Positions 1 to 15,585 are shown, numbered from the stretch's first letter. The stretch: DNA of 64,000 bases from Theocolax elegans (GCA_026168455.1 CM047425.1:5740001-5804000), one strand, 5' to 3'. Program-made: numbers and translations. The notes: generated from the sequence alone by a model not told the origin.

Positions 1-1270
1 TTTCAATAACCGTGTTGTCAATAAGCTTGCAAAGCGCTTAAATTCGACAGGAGGTAGAAAGAAAAAAAAATCTCGAAACCCGTAATTCGGTCAATAAATC
101 AAAAGTAACGAGAGCACGGAGATAAATCATCGAGGTGCACAGTGTCGTTCGACACGCGCTTTAATCTCGCGTTCTAATCGAGTGTCGCGACGCGCGATGT
201 AATCCACTATACCCGGTTCCACCTACATGGATGTATATATGTATACAGGTATATATCTATATATCTATACCTCGAAATCGAATTCGAAGAAAAATCTTAA
301 CCGAGAAAACGCGAACAGAGCTGTAGGTAGTGAGAAAGAGAGAGAAAGAGAGACAGAGAGAGAGAGTGAGAGGGGATTTCAATTTTCTGCGATAAACCGT
401 CTATATTCGTTTCTCGCCGCACTGCTCGAGCGCGTAAATCGTATCGGGCAAAACGGCCTGCGGCTTCTCGTAGATCGTAAAACGATCCAGAACCACTGAG
501 GACGAGGACAGCGGTTACTCGAATCTTCTCTCTATACAGTTTTGAATAGAGAGACAGAGAGGGATAGAAAGTCTATACTACTTCGATAGTCAACCGATAA
601 ATTTTGCACGAGTAAATTACTTTGGATACGTTGATTACGTAACTCGATGATACCCGATATGCATCATGTAAATAACGAAACGATAGTAGATCAAGGAGTG
701 ACCATGGCTTATGAATTAAAAAGAGCTTTACTATTGGTACACTTCGAATGGATTAAATATTTTACAGAAACATAACGCAAGTCGGTTGTATTTATTTTTT
801 ATATTTAATAAACCATATAAATGCAATCAATGTTGCATCTGTTTTTAACAAGCCGTTTTTTATTTAACGGATTTAAATACTATACAGTTTGTAGTTACGT
901 AAAATATACTTAATGCATTAAAATATTATAATACGATATAAATTACGATAGCCAAAGTATAATTTTACTTCTCAAAGTATATGATCCGACTATGACAACC
1001 CCTAAACATTTATACCCCTCAAAATAACAAAATGAATCGTCAATCGCGTAACGGCAAGGTACTTTTGAAATTCTATTTCCGTCCGCAAGTTTATAGGCCA
1101 CGTTCCTCTCGAGATGATTCGCTAAAAACCCAATCACACGTATATATCTAAAATGAGGGCAGAGATGAAAAAAATGTAGCGCGGATAGAGCGATCGAGGA
1201 TATAAAAATCAAATGGTTTCGCAACTCGGCGAATCGCGCAGCGTGTTATAATTGCAACGGTGCGGGTAAA

Positions 1271-1312
1271 GGAGAAGAGAGAGAGAGAGAGAGAGGGAGG
1301 GAGAAAGAGAGA
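1271..1312 (+). repeat. (GA)n microsatellite
   Basis: Imperfect GA tract with GGGAGGGA interruption, followed by an A-run. Confidence 0.93.
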
Positions 1313-1702
1313 AAAAAAAAGACGAGATGTCCAGCGAGTTGGATTGACGCACGAAATGAGAAAGCCTGAATCGAGATACTGAAGAGAAGGCCAAGTTGCA
1401 CACCGCATGACGTTTGACGTACGCCAGTGCACAGCCGATTGGTTATTGCTCAACGTTGTTTCGCGTCGACCCGGTGGTGAATCGATCGCGGTCTTGATAC
1501 TTTTAATGAAAAACAATGAAGGAAAAAGAAGTTTCCACTTGTATAAAAAATAACCCCTGTTGAAACCGTAAAGTATTCTAACAACTTATTCATCGTTTAA
1601 ACGCGGCTCTAAGTATAATCTTCTTAGTGGCCGCGTGAATCAAGACGCGTAGGCCAGGTCAGCCAAAAACCCACGACTCGGGATTCATATTTTTTATAGA
1701 GA

Positions 1703-1735
1703 CGGAGAGGGAGAGAGAGAGAGAGAGAGAGAGGG
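1703..1735 (+). repeat. (GA)n microsatellite
   Basis: GA dinucleotides with short G-run borders. Confidence 0.93.
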
Positions 1736-2011
1736 AAAGCGGAAAAGAGGGAGCGAGCTTTTTTTCACCCCATGGAAAATTTGCGCTTTAAACGGAGCGT
1801 TTAACGGTTCGTGCACCATGTATTATCTCGCGCGTCGTTTTATACCCGCTCATCCCTCGACTCTCAACCTCGATTTGCCTGTAAATTTGAGCTCGCGGGC
1901 TATTTAGCGAAATGTGGTGCTCTCTTCGTGCAACAGCGATTTAACTCGGTATGCTTATTTTGTCGTTTATGAATTAAATTGCATTTTCTGGAAATGAGAT
2001 ATTTTTCTTAT

Positions 2012-2042
2012 TCTCTTCTCTCTCTCTCTCTCCCTCTCTTCT
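2012..2042 (+). repeat. (CT)n microsatellite
   Basis: CT dinucleotides with one CCC interruption. Confidence 0.92.
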
Positions 2043-2833
2043 ATCTCCACCCCTCTTCCTCTCGTTTATCCGGGTTAAATTATAAGTATATGCATTACTT
2101 TTGCTAGTACCGTTTAATTTGATCCCAGAGATCGCGTGCAGATCAGAATAATGCAATAACCAGAGATACTTCGCCCACAAAATGGATACACATATATATA
2201 TATATTCCTTTCACCAGTGAATAATAATCGCGAGTCTCGGACAATTAATACGTAGATCATACTAGGCGAGAAGGAAAAAGAAAAGGAAACTTGGTAACAT
2301 TGACTTATCGCACCTTTCATTTCGGAAGCAATCCTCAGTTTTTCCAGGTCCCTCGGTACATTATGAATCTCTCCACGTCGACGAGGCACGTTCTCACTTT
2401 CGCAGGGCGATAAATTTGGTCGAGCCGTCGCAGCAGCCAGTCAACGCTGGGATATCCAGAGAGTCTGAGCAAAGTAAAGAGAGAGAGAGTGAGGGCGAGG
2501 GAGGAGAGGATGTAGTACTGTGTGTATATACCGCGCACAAAGCGTAGGAAAGTCGATGGGGTTGGAAGAACAAGAAGGAAGGGGTATTTATTTCGCTCCG
2601 GAAGAGGAAGAGGTTTATCCGCGCGTGTCTCCGTGCCATTTCCTTCCTCCTTCCGCATCTTTTATTAAAAGAGGTATCAAAGTTCTTCGCGTTCGCTCAA
2701 CCCAACCTCGTCGCGCTTATCTCCATGAGCTTATCGGCTCGCTGTAAAACTCGAATAAAACGTTCCACCGTAATCGCATTCCACGATCGAGGGGCTACTA
2801 CTACCTTGTTAAACAAGACGTATTCTTTACGGC

Positions 2834-2859
2834 CTCCTCATCCTCCTCCTCCTCCTCCT
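2834..2859 (+). repeat. (TCC)n microsatellite
   Basis: TCC trinucleotides followed by a run of nine T. Confidence 0.9.
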
Positions 2860-3959
2860 ATTTTTTTTTAACTTTGCTTTAATCCTTCTGTGATAGGGTT
2901 TACTCGCTTCGCATGTTGTAACTATCTTTATTTTCGTGGGTTTAACAAAAATTTATACAAAATTGAATATTTATCCCTTCGCGACAATGCATCTATATAT
3001 ATATATAAAACACCATAAGGTTCGAGGTAAAGGGACGGTTACAAGTTAACTCGTTGTCGTGATTTACCTTGCGTTTCTTTGAAAAGAGTCCAGCTGTTTC
3101 GCGAAACCGGTGCACTTAAGAAACTTTTCGTAACGAAATATCGTTCTCCCTTCTTTTTTTACACTTTGCTCCTTTCTTTCTTTCTTTCTTTCCTTTTTTT
3201 TCGAAACGTTAATGTTTCCGTGTCGCACTCCCGAGTTGCAGTTGCGACACAGTTGTGCGGGGGAAAAAAATACGACAACTAACCTCGTAGTTCTAAGTAG
3301 GATTCTTGATTTTTCAATGGTTAAAAAATATTCGAAGCTCGGAAAGTATTCGAAGAATGGAAGAAACTTTCAAAGGTATAAAGTTTTGCGTTATCAAAGT
3401 GGTGTACTGAGTATACCGAGAAAATGGAATTATAAAAAATAATTGTAATTATTCGATGAAACGGATCTAGTTTACTCATCGTAAATAGTTGTGTTTATTT
3501 CAAATATTGGCAAATTACTGGGGTTGGAAAACACAATACATAATCTCATTATAATAAATCTAGCCAGTTCAAAACAGCAAATATTTATATCTCCTATTTT
3601 CTTGTTTTATCACGTGGAAACGTCGACATTATTCATGTTTATTAGACTTTTAATTACGAAATATATCGTCAACGTATTTAGAATCCAGTAAATATGAATT
3701 TTCAAGTTGGCTCTGTTTTTACGATGTCTATATCTTTCATAATAATAAAACGAAAAGTCGGTCAGTGCTCTACCATAAATCTAATCGTTTGGAAATAAAA
3801 GGAGTAAGAAATAAAGATTTCCATAGGGATCGATCGGTGGGAAAATCAACACTTTCTCGAAATTGTAAATCACCGAGGCAAACTCAAGAATCAAGCTGAA
3901 GAGAAAAACGGGCGGACGCTTTATATTTTAATTAAAGCAACTTCCGAATGGTTTTAATT

Positions 3960-4240
3960 TGCCGGACCGTAGCGATAACGACCGAAAAACGTAGAGCTGC
4001 TTGGCCGTCGCTCCGGCTGGGATAAAGTTGCCCGCGATAAAATTCCGCGTACTTTGTTATACGTAGGTGTTTCGCTGGCTTATTCTAATCGTCGCGGACC
4101 GAAATTAAAGCCCGGGGTGCAACCTCGCGCATGCTCGTAATTAACGCCTCGCACCCAGAGACGCGCGCGCACAACCAACCAAGCGACCGAGCGAGCGTCC
4201 CGGGATTTATGGATAATCGCCGCGAAATTACGCACGCGCC
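3960..4240. promoter_or_regulatory. CpG-rich patch
   Basis: CpG-dense DNA with GATAAA/TTTATC-like and AATTAA motifs (gggataaagttgcccgcgataaaa) and GCGCATGC. Composition resembles a developmental enhancer; no gene seen. Confidence 0.25.
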
Positions 4241-5659
4241 AACAAAAATACTATGTATAAAGAGCCACCTTTCGTGGACGCCTGTTTATGCGCTTTTGTA
4301 TAAACGTGCGTTTCAATTTGTACCTTCATAATCAACATTTTTTTTACTCTCGACATATTTCGTAATTTCAAGTTGTTTCGTTCCCTCCATTTTTTTACCT
4401 GGCTCTTGATTTGTCCATCTTGTACGTCATTGTTATGATGTTAAATCTGATGAAATGCGATTTATTATCGGGCACGTACACTTATTTAACTTGATTTATT
4501 GAAACATTTATCGTTATTTCATTATGATTGAGTTTAACGAAACTGATTTCATTCTAAGAAGAATAAATAATTAAACATACGCATACATATGCAACAAAAA
4601 AGGATTTTAAATATAGATGAAGATTTAAAACTTTAAAGGTTTTAATATGGACAGTAGATTAGCGCGGAAGGATGCCTGACTTAATTTAAAGTACATCTAC
4701 TTAAGGAGATGACGAACCTTGACATTATTTATTCATTTTATTTATGTATACATAAAGGGAACGGATTTTTTTAAACCTTCGTGTCAACCCCTTGTTTTTG
4801 CTTTAACCGGTATCACAAATTTTTTCATATTTTAGGGTTACTCATTTTTTACGTAACAAAGTGTTGATTATTTAATTTCATGTAAAAAACAATTTTCGTT
4901 TCTGCAAAGTAGCATCGTTCGTTTTTCTACGTATTTTAATATTAATTTTTTATTTGTTTCATATATCTTTTACTTATAACTTTTAGTAATTTTATTCAAA
5001 ATATTATCATAACCATTTTTTATATATACAATGATTTTGTTAAGAAGTAAATTTAGTTGATTTTAAAGTCATGGCGGGTCACAAAAATATATCGAACACA
5101 AATCGATAATCTTCGTTAATCCGTAAGGTACAATAAAATGCGTGACGGCTATAACAATATTTCTAATATTAACATTGACAGAATTGTAAAGGAATTGAAA
5201 TTTTTATTTCCATTAAATGTACGCGTGAAATCTGTGTCTCATTAATACGATACATTTTGCATGATTAAACTATAAAGTCTGTACGAAAGATATGGTAATT
5301 TACGATTTAATTTCAAATGTTCCATAATAAATGTATTGTATTAATCAAACGATAGCTAGAGCTTAAAATTTTCTGGATTTCCATGATTTATTCGCATAAT
5401 CGGAAAAACCCATATACGAATAATTCAAATGGAATTTTACGGTACACGTAAAGGACAGATGTATAAACGCACGTACACACTCTTGACACTCGGTAATCGT
5501 TTATTTGAGAATAATATAAAAAAAGGGGTAGTAGAGCACTCGAGTTTATCAAGAAAGGTTAAAAAAATTGAGGGAAACTCGTGACAGGTTGAAAGAGAAC
5601 AGGCTGCACGAAGGTAACGAGGTACAAAGAAAGGGCAGAGAAGAGAGAAGGATGTATAT

Positions 5660-5890
5660 ATAGGGATGGGTATAGCAGTGATGGTGGTGGTCCGACCTCG
5701 GGATTTAATAAGCCGTAATACCCGGACGTTTCCGCGTGTAATGCCCTTCCCGGGTGCGCCTGTTTACGATAATAGCGATAACCGCGAGATTAACGCCAAT
5801 AAAAGTCGCACAATTCCCGTAGGAGTTAAGTTTCGCAAAGGTTGGACCCTGTCGAGTTGTAAACGCTCGAGTAAACGCAATAACCATGGA
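5660..5890. promoter_or_regulatory. CpG-rich patch
   Basis: Similar composition to the patch at 4 kb, including gcgataaccgcgag and an aataaaagtcgc sequence resembling a Caudal-type site. No coding support. Confidence 0.22.
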
Positions 5891-6300
5891 AACTGATGAT
5901 AAAGAAAAACAAGGGAGAACAAAAATTTGTATCGCTTTCTCTACTTGTGAGAGCCACTTAAACATTATTCGAATACATTTTCTATTCTAACTCTATACGT
6001 ATATCTGATAATATTACAATTTCATATACCAGTACTACTTTCTTCGGTCGTTTCGTTGAATTAATTTTTTAACTTTATAATATTTGACCTCGTCTTATAT
6101 ACCAAATGGCTTTCGTTAGATTGCAACTATTTTCAATGCTCATTTTTGTTTTGGAAAGTCCATTACGATATCAGTCAGGAAATCCTACTGGAATTAACTT
6201 TAACTACGTTTTCTCCTGGAAATTCTCAGAAACGAGTTCATTAAATTTATCACGTTTATATCGAGAACATTAAGAGGTAGATATCGACTTGACAACCCAC

Positions 6301-6414
<114 letters not shown>

Positions 6415-9400
6415 ATTTTACATTTTTACCTAATTTACTAATTACTAATTTTTTATTTTTCATCCAGAATTCGCTCTATCAAATTACATCTCTAAATATA
6501 ATACAAATTAAATACTAGATGAAATTAGAAAAGAAATTAAAAAAAAATAATATTAGAAATAGTTAGACTCTAAAGCGTGAAAACCACAAAAATATAGTTG
6601 AGAAAATTAGAACACGAGATGTCATCAAGTCATTTGAAACTTAATTAAATTAATACAGTATATAATGTCGAGAATACGTGTCATCTGATTCTCTAATTTC
6701 GTTAACCAATTTTTTTTTCCTTCTTTTCGTGTTTTCGCGTCTACTCATTTCCAACTACATTATCACGTTGTCACAATGTATTTTTAAAACCTAGTTTGGA
6801 GTGAAGCTATTAGTTAACAGGAATCTAACATTGTTATCGTATACTCAAAATTCTTAATCTTTACAAAAAAAAGAATCATAATATAAGATGGTTATTCAGC
6901 GTTTAGTTATTTAAATACGACGAATTCGGTCTTCTTATACATAAAAATAATTTTATTATATTCAGCGTGGTATGCGGTTTATTATCCCGAGCTCGTAATA
7001 ATTTATTATTCGACAGGTTTATTATATCGTTATATAATAGCGTCAAATATTAAAACTAATAAATTATCATTTCGCAATTTTTTACGGTTAAACTTACCGT
7101 GAGCACTAAATGAATAATTAATTAGTCACGCGATGCGAGTTCATTTCACACACTAGCTTGCATTTATGAATATCGATTTATTATCATGATCTATACTGCC
7201 ATGAATATTCATTCACTATATCATGTTAAATTTTCTATTGTCCGAGTCAAAAAGTAAACAATGTATTATATATATATATATATATAATTAAATTAAACTA
7301 AATTTATAATTTACAGTTTTAATAAATTATACGCATTTCTTTCCGTTACAAACCACGTTAAAAATATTAATTAGTTTATCCAGCATTAATATAGGAAATT
7401 ATATAATTGTTATTCTACGAATTATGCATTTAGTTTACCACGTAGACGAGGTATTAATTTAATCAAATTTTTACAATTCAACCGAAATTTTGGTTGTTAT
7501 ACCAGTAAATTTAACGAAAGGTACACAAAATTATAAATGTTTATGCTATGTCGTTGGTTGGTTGTAAAACCAACAGAAAGACACGGGTAAACTCACCGGA
7601 GGTAGTAATCCAAGCAAGCCCGTATAATCTTGGCGGTACGATGAGAATACAAGGATGCGAGGCCCGTTTCACGTCTGAACAATCCCAGACTTGTTTCACT
7701 GCGTACCATCTTTTTGGTTGTTACTGTGCATTTTTCTTTTATACTTTTCCCCCCATTGCGTGCGTTGAGTAACAAGTGTACGCGTATTATAATGATGGTT
7801 TCATTTAAAACTGTTTTACGATGAATCCTTTACGTTTTTGATGTTTATTTCCTATCTTTGCGTTATCTAGATAGAAGTATATATAGCTACATAAAGTAAA
7901 TAATTTATAACAAAATTCAATCTGAAAAAATAAATTGAGTGTTTTATCGATTTTTAATTATTTAATAATATTTTTAAAATGCCCGTTTGATTTCCAGAAT
8001 ATTTGAGGTAACTTCGGGTTCTTACAGGAAAAAGCGTCTTAGTAAAAATGAAAAAGTTATCGCATAATCGAGAGACAGACATGAAAAATTGTAAAAATTA
8101 CTATGTTGAACAGTTTTAGAATAGATTTATTTTAAATTTTCTATTTATGTTAAATTTTTTAAAAACTTTTTTTCCCATACAGCACGTAGTGATTTTTATG
8201 GTAATTATCAAGTCTGCCCCTGAATTGCTCAATATCATTGTAATTTCAACAACGACCTTTTGCTGCGTGTAGCTTTCTTCTTATCGTAATTTTTATTAAC
8301 ACGCGAAATTCAATCCAAGTGTACAACAACTTTAAGTTGTTAAATTTATCGAAATAATCATTTATATTTCTTAAGATCCGTCGAATTGACAAATAAAATT
8401 GTGCTCGTGAAAATGGCACAACTATTTAATAGGAATACACAATGCACGAGCGATAAAATTAAACCATACTCAATAAAAAAAACCACACTGTTTAAGCGAT
8501 GTCGTTAAAAATGTTGAAGCGCAAAATATATGTATAGCCGCGATTATAAGCTAATGACCAAGCGAACGTAAACTCGCATCGAATTACAGAAGAGAAAGAG
8601 AGTGAGAGACATAGCCGTCCATAGAAATACGTCGGTTCGTTCGAGCGAGACCCGGGGCTCCGTTTAGCGAAGATCGGTGTCCAGCGGTAGAGGCGCGTAA
8701 ACGCGTCAAGACAATGGTGCCCAAGAATTTTCACGGGACATTCACCATATACGTCCACCTGTATATCTATGTACATCTATAGAATGGATGCTCCGCAATG
8801 ATGGAGATATCTATATATATACATATATACATATATATACATATAGAGGTACATAACGTACACACCTTGCCAAGAGAGAACGGAATTCGGCAAACTGCCG
8901 GTCTGAAACGTAAACGCGGGACATCGCACCATCCTCTAAGCTCGTCTTTCACGCGTTCTCCAGTGCATAGACTCACTCGGGAAAGGACCTTGGAGCGCGA
9001 GACGACTATCGTCCTCCACAGTTTACCGTAAATCCTACCGTTCAAGTTTACTCTCATCTTGTTCTACCTGTTATTACATATTTTCTCGGTTTACTTTTTA
9101 TTTCACACCCTTGTAGAACACTATTTGAAAAATAAGTAATCAATATTTAAACAATTGCGATTCGGTATAAAATAAAACTGCTAATTAGAAACTAAGACGT
9201 TTAAAAGGAAGCCAGTTGAAAAATAAATGGTACACAACTCGCAATAAAGTCTTCCTCTTATTTTCTGAAACAATTTAAAAGAGTGCGCTTTAACGCCGTA
9301 TACAAGGTAATTACCCCCTGGAGTAACATCTAAACCATCGAAAAGTAGATGGATGACGAAACAATTATACAAAAATTTTCTTTTATTTCTGACTGCACAG

Positions 9401-9863
9401 TTATAAATTAAACGGAATCTAAAAAGATTTATTTAAATAAATAATGTTAATATACTGTAATTATCAGATCCCACGCACCATTAACAAACTCGTTTCAACA
9501 AAAATATTGTCTGATGTAATTACATCAATATTTCAATCAACCGTAATGCAAAAAGTACATTAATTTATGATGCAAACAAATTAATCACTCCGAGTATCGA
9601 TAAACCAAATGAGCTTCTCTAGATGATCCATCAAGTCATCTACTTTTTTTTAATGCTCGAGTGACCGATCTCTCTGTGCTAATCCGATAACGAAGCTTGG
9701 ATGAACTCAGAAGGTACGAAGGCCAGAAACATCGGAAAAGTTGGTCTGAAAAATGGAGCGTCGCGGTACGCGGAGGCGATGAATCGAAAAAGAATGAAAG
9801 CGAGAAAAAAAAACTGAATCACCCTTTCCCATTAAAAAAGAAAAGTGAAAAATACGAGGAAAA

Positions 9864-9912
9864 AGAGAGAGAGAGAGAGAGAGAGAGAGTGAGAGAGAGT
9901 GAGAGAGAGGTG
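9864..9912 (+). repeat. (GA)n microsatellite
   Basis: GA dinucleotides interrupted by GTGAGAGA units. Confidence 0.93.
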
Positions 9913-12500
9913 AGTATGCAGCAAAGGACAGAGAGAATTACGTTTGAAGTCCACGTCGATGGAAAAAGAGACTCGCGCGAAAGTTAAGAACCGTAGGTGG
10001 GGGTAGGAAAAGGAGAACGAAAAGTCCAAAGTATAGTGAAAGAAGGAAAAAAGGCGAGGAACCTCAACAACCTGTGGAATTTCTCAGCTCGCCCCTTTTA
10101 TTTGAAAACTCGTTTCCACGAGGTCGCGACCGGACTCTCGTATCCCTTCCTCCTACCATCGAGAAACTGAGAAACCTACAGACTATTTTATGTATATATA
10201 TATGTACGTATATATATACATATATACCTATATATAGTTTTCACGACTGTATATAAGCAAACGCATTTCTCGTATACGGCTTCTTCGTCGTCGGCGCTGA
10301 GAAATGTAATATGTATTACGTCTTCGCGCGCGAGCGCAAGCTCGGAAGTGGCTGCGCGACGAGAAAAATAAATTGCGAAATAAAATACATTCGGGTGCGA
10401 GGCTACGATGAAACCGGAATCTTGAAACTCGAGAGATGCCCGGCTCGTTGTTGCTTCTACTACGCTCTTATTTTCTTCTTCTTTATTCTTCTTCTTCTTT
10501 TTTTTTTTTTGTTGTTTTATTTCTCCCTCGTTTGCCTTGAGCGAAGTAACCGCGCCCTCGAGATGAACGCGATCTTGGTCTCGTAGCTTATTTATACTCG
10601 ACTTATCAGAACCGAGAGTACTAAGCTACTTTAACTTATAGTTCGCGTGCGATGTTTTTACGACGACTAAATTTCCGAAACGAATATTACAACGTGACGC
10701 CTCGCGTATTACCTTCGTATTTATAAAAAAACGATCGAACGTTACGCGTTATTAACAATTATATATCAGTCAATAACGAAATTGTATTTTCAAACTCTAA
10801 AATATCAAGAACGTAACGATAAAAAGAAAAAGAGAATAAGGAGGCAAGAGAAAGAGAGAAATAACGAGAAGTCATTATAACCCGATTCTCCGGTTTTATA
10901 CGATCCCTCGAGAGAGAGAGAAGAAGAGGAAGAAGGAGTAAAAAATGGCTTGCAAAAGAGTAGGATGGGAACATAGATGCGCGAAGGCCAATCTCAAGAC
11001 ATTCGCTAATTACCGCGGTCGACGGAGAAAGGCAAAAAGAGTCTGGTAACTCGCGAGAGGGCTCGAGGAGACGCGCGACGCTGCGTTTTTACGCGTTCAA
11101 GAGAGACTATGGAAAACTGGGAAGAACTCGGGAGGTGAGCTTAGCAATTAGCGACCTACCTCGCGCTCTCGTAGAGCTTGCGTCAGCTTTCTCAGCCTAC
11201 TAGGTGATTTTCTAATAAACGCATTATGTTGACATTGTAAGCAGAATAAGGTAATTTTTAAATTGAAATGAAGTTGTAAACTGTCTTATCTTGCGTTCGT
11301 TTACAGACAGAGTTTTCCGTCGAAGAGCAGAAGTACGTGGAATGTATTCAAAAAAAGGTGAAAAGTTAAGTTAGGCAGAGTATCCCATACACAGGTACAC
11401 GGGTAGCAGCACTCTCAACGGGAACTCGTACATCTGAATTTGTTCCCGAGTCCGCTCACCCTCCCTAACGGTATATCCAACGAAACGAGTCTCACAGCTT
11501 TCGGCAAAGTGGCGTTCGTCGAGGATCTTGAAGGTGCAGAGGAGCTTTTTTTCCCTAGAGAGGGTATCTTTCCTCTCTTTCTCGGTCTCGAGCTTCCCCA
11601 CTCGCAACCCCTTCTCCCTGTACCTTCTGAATAAGATATCCCGTACGTCCGTTTCTGCCTTGCTTTGCCTTGCCTAGCCTTGCCGTGGAAAAAGGGAGAC
11701 GGTAATTCCCCTGATTAAACGTATTTTTCGCCGATGAATATTCCCCACGCAGAACAGCTCGAGCTTGGAGTACCGTACATTATTTACCGAGTTTACGAGC
11801 CGAGGGTGCAAGCATCGTGTTACTTTCGTGAGATTCGCTTCGAGACCTGACGCTAATTCTACGTGATCGATGCGACTTCTTACCACCCTGCCCGCACCCG
11901 AAACACCTCTTTAACGCTCTTTTACCGCATTTCCTAAATGTTACTTTCCTGATTGACTCCATTGATTATTCGATAAACATCGGATTATACACCTTATCCT
12001 TAACATTTCCTATTTATTAATTCATCGTTTCCGATACATTTACTCTACTTTACAATACTTTTTTAAACATATCATTTCTAGAACAGCATTATTTACGAAG
12101 CACTGGTTTTACATAAAGAGAAAATGAATATTTCCGATCGACAAAAGAAAATAATAACCATAAGTTTATAATAATTTCTGTTATTGTATATACAGTTGTT
12201 ACCAGGTTATAATCAAGGAGCATTCGAATTTTATTTGTATCACAATTTATTAACATTGAAACGTTAATTAAACTAGTATTATTTGCTCAATCTCGTATAA
12301 TTGTTCTAATTATGTACTTATATCAGGTCAATTACGCGATATTAAATTATAGGAAAATACAAACGAGAAAGGTTTAAAATTTAATACATTCGATAAGGAC
12401 GTTGTAATTTTTTGTGCTATACGATAACCGTTATCGAAACTCTGACGGTACCATTTAATGCTGCTAAATCGACGTTTTGTGGATGACGATGATTGTTATT

Positions 12501-12548
12501 ATAATAGATAAAACTGATAAAACTAGATAAAACTATAATAGATAAAGC
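12501..12548 (+). repeat. Short minisatellite of GATAAAACT units
   Basis: Three GATAAAACT units in a row, flanked on both sides by ATAATAGATAAA; the period is about 9-12 bases. Confidence 0.7.
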
Positions 12549-15294
12549 ATAATTTTAGCGATACGCGAAGTAGTTAACGAACTCGTTAAATTATTAGGTT
12601 TCCCATTTAAACTCCTTGTTTATATATATAGTGCATTTATATTAACGAGTAAATAACCTTCCGTTCATTTTCTTTGTTAACATTCGAATAAAATAATAGG
12701 TTGGCGAGACTCGATAAGTGCAGAAGAGAGGTATACACGAGGAACGTGAAAACACAGTTGCTTTACATTTACGGTGCATAATTTTGTTGGCAAAAGTTGT
12801 TTTTGGAATAATGAATTTCAAATAAATATTTAACGAACTACTCTTCATTTACTTTTAATTAGCATTATTTTTATTTATCCTTTGCGAAAACAAAAATTAG
12901 CTAGTAGTTGTATAAATATATCTAGACGTATTTTATGTTGTGCGACTTACAAACATTTAGCGACTCTGCATTTTTTATACTCGCAATTAATGTTATTTTT
13001 CTAATTTACTCTTCGATTAATAGTTGCATTTAATTATAGTTAATATTATAATTTACGATTTAACAAAACATTTTTTTGTATAATATTGGTGTTGCACGTA
13101 TAATCGTATATCTGAAGAATACATCAGACAGAACGGTTGGGTGGAGAAGAGAGGAAGTTAAAAAAAAAGGCAAAGCGAAGACGGTAAAGGGTAGAGAATA
13201 GAGGGTGTTGGTAACCGTATTCGGTATAGCCGAAAATTATCCATTAAACCAGTGTTTATCCCGAAAACAAAGTGCAAAGGCAGGCGAGCGCATAAAGTAC
13301 GAGAGCGAGGTTGTAGAAGCAAGAGCAAGAGCAACAGCAACAGCAACAGCAGGCAGGTTGGCTTCCTCCGTAGAGATAGGTAGCTCTTCCCGCGTTTCGT
13401 TTCGCTCGGCGCGTCGTGACGTTATTTACGTACTGGCTCGTCTGGCGCGTATTTGTACGGAGCGCGGGGTGTACTCGTATACGCGGCTCGCATGGGGTAG
13501 GTGACAGAGAGAACGAGAGAGAAGGACCGTGTCTGGACACCGCTAGGCCGTCCCATGTGGGTTTCGTTAATTAACCGAGTCTGCCGAGTTCGTATTGCCT
13601 GCCGGCCCTTTTCCGATTGCCGGCCGGCACTTATTTTACCCGGGCAAAGCCTCGGAAAGAGAGAAACTCGCCCGGATACACTTTGAAATCCTACCTCATC
13701 GAAACGCAACCTCGCGAATTTACACGTATATACACGTGTATACATACCCACCTCGATAACCAAACTTTACCCGAGGCTATTTCTTCTTCATCCGACGATC
13801 GTACAACATTTTCAAACAAGACTTTTCTTTAATATCATTTTCATATGTATTTTTCAATTATTATATAATATTTTGAATATAAACGGAAAGTCGCATCGTT
13901 GCCCGTTCGACCGCGAGAAGTTTTGCGTGTCGAAGAAACGACGAGTACGCGGCGAATGGAAAATCGATGCGAATGTCATTGGACGTTCGATACCACTATT
14001 ATTGCCACTCGTTGAAGCACACTTTTTTTATACGATTTCTCTTGGGCTATTATATAAAAACCTCGTGGTCGTTAGTTTATATTTTACCGTTTCTTCGAAT
14101 TCCACTTGCGAGCCCAACTTATTTCCTACACGAGATACACCACCTCGAACTTTACATTCGTAAAATAAGGTAAATGATTCTTTGATGTTTCGTCCTTTCG
14201 ATAGGTTTTTAAGACGTTCCAATTACCGGGAATCGACGTGCAAGCCAATTTCCCAGAAGTTTAAATAAATTATACGACTCGTTAAATTAATTAACGTAAA
14301 ATAATTTTATCGCCGTATTATATAGGTATATAAATTAAACAATCTTCGTAATTAGAAAACGTCAAGGTGTAAGAATTGAATATGCGTCTACGACAAAATT
14401 TGAAATAAAAGTTTAAATGAAATTCGAGGAAACGTCGAAAAGTTATCAAGTTTGATTTTTAGATATAGGATAAAAATCCAAAGAGTAAACCTAGAAAAAG
14501 TTTCTCGAACATGGTTGCACCGAACAAACATAATCATAGGAAAACAATCGTATTCGAAAATCGATTTCGAAACTTTTTGTATTTAAAATATAAAACTATT
14601 TCGAAGATGGAGTAATTAGTTCATAATTAACGTTACTAACTTTACCTAATGTACATATTTAATAATCATTGTCGTAATACATTTATATTAGAAAAATTAC
14701 AATTATATTATATTCCACGTTCTCGTAAGATAATCCAAGATAAGGTGGATCGAATTTCTTTACCGAGATAATGAAAATCTTGGAGAGAAAATATAAGAAG
14801 CAACTTGGAAAAGGAATATTACGGAGACCGGAATATATGTATCGATAAACGAAATAGTATCTCGTTGAAACTGCATTTGACATAACCAATTTATTTACAT
14901 TTACAAATATACAGTGCAAGAACCATCGATGAGAGTATAATTAAATTTTATTACATTTGTTTCACTCGACACACTCGTCATTTCTCACCCTTGAAAAATA
15001 AAATGAAACGGCAGTGTCTACAGAGAGATATTTTTTTTTTATTTAAAAAAAACCTAGGTATTCTCTTTGAAATTCCAAGTTCGTAGAAATTGTGCATTCA
15101 TCGTAAGGGGCCAAGGGCTCTAATTAAAACGCACTGTTTATATTCGCGGCACGAAAAGTTGGATCCCCTCTTTATCCCCTGAGTAGCTCCATCTTCGATT
15201 CTTCCCGCATTTTCTTCGCTCCCTCGTTTGCCGTAGCACACCTTTACCGAAACTTGGTACTACTATACGAGAATAGAGAGAGAGAAAGAGGGTA

Positions 15295-15323
15295 GAGGAG
15301 GAGGAGGAGGAGGAGGAGGAGGG
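15295..15323 (+). repeat. (GAG)n microsatellite
   Basis: Nine to ten GAG units preceded by a GA-rich stretch. Confidence 0.95.
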
Positions 15324-15583
15324 TAAGGTAAGCAAGGAGAGAGAAGGAGAGAAAAGAAAACACAAGGCTACCGGCAAGTAAACGGCTCGTTAATTGCTTC
15401 ATCCAAGATCCGCGTATCTTCCTCACTCGTGCGTGGAAACCGCAATAAGATTACTCTTTCGCGCGATTCGTTGAGCAACAAAAATTCATCGTCAACAAAC
15501 GGGAAATTACCGTGTATATATATATATACATACATATATACGTTATTTGATATTCCACTTACTTTCCTAGTCCATTAGGTATG

Positions 15584-15585
<2 letters not shown>

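Noticed and set aside
4450..4480. Second hammerhead core (CTGATGA at 4449)
   Set aside because: No GAAA at the right distance and no pairing helices. The CTGATGA at 5894 was rejected for the same reason.
11371..11607. Possible exon reading LDERHFAESCETRFVGY
   Set aside because: The segment looks somewhat protein-like and has a gtgagc after it, but no good acceptor, no partner exon and no family match.
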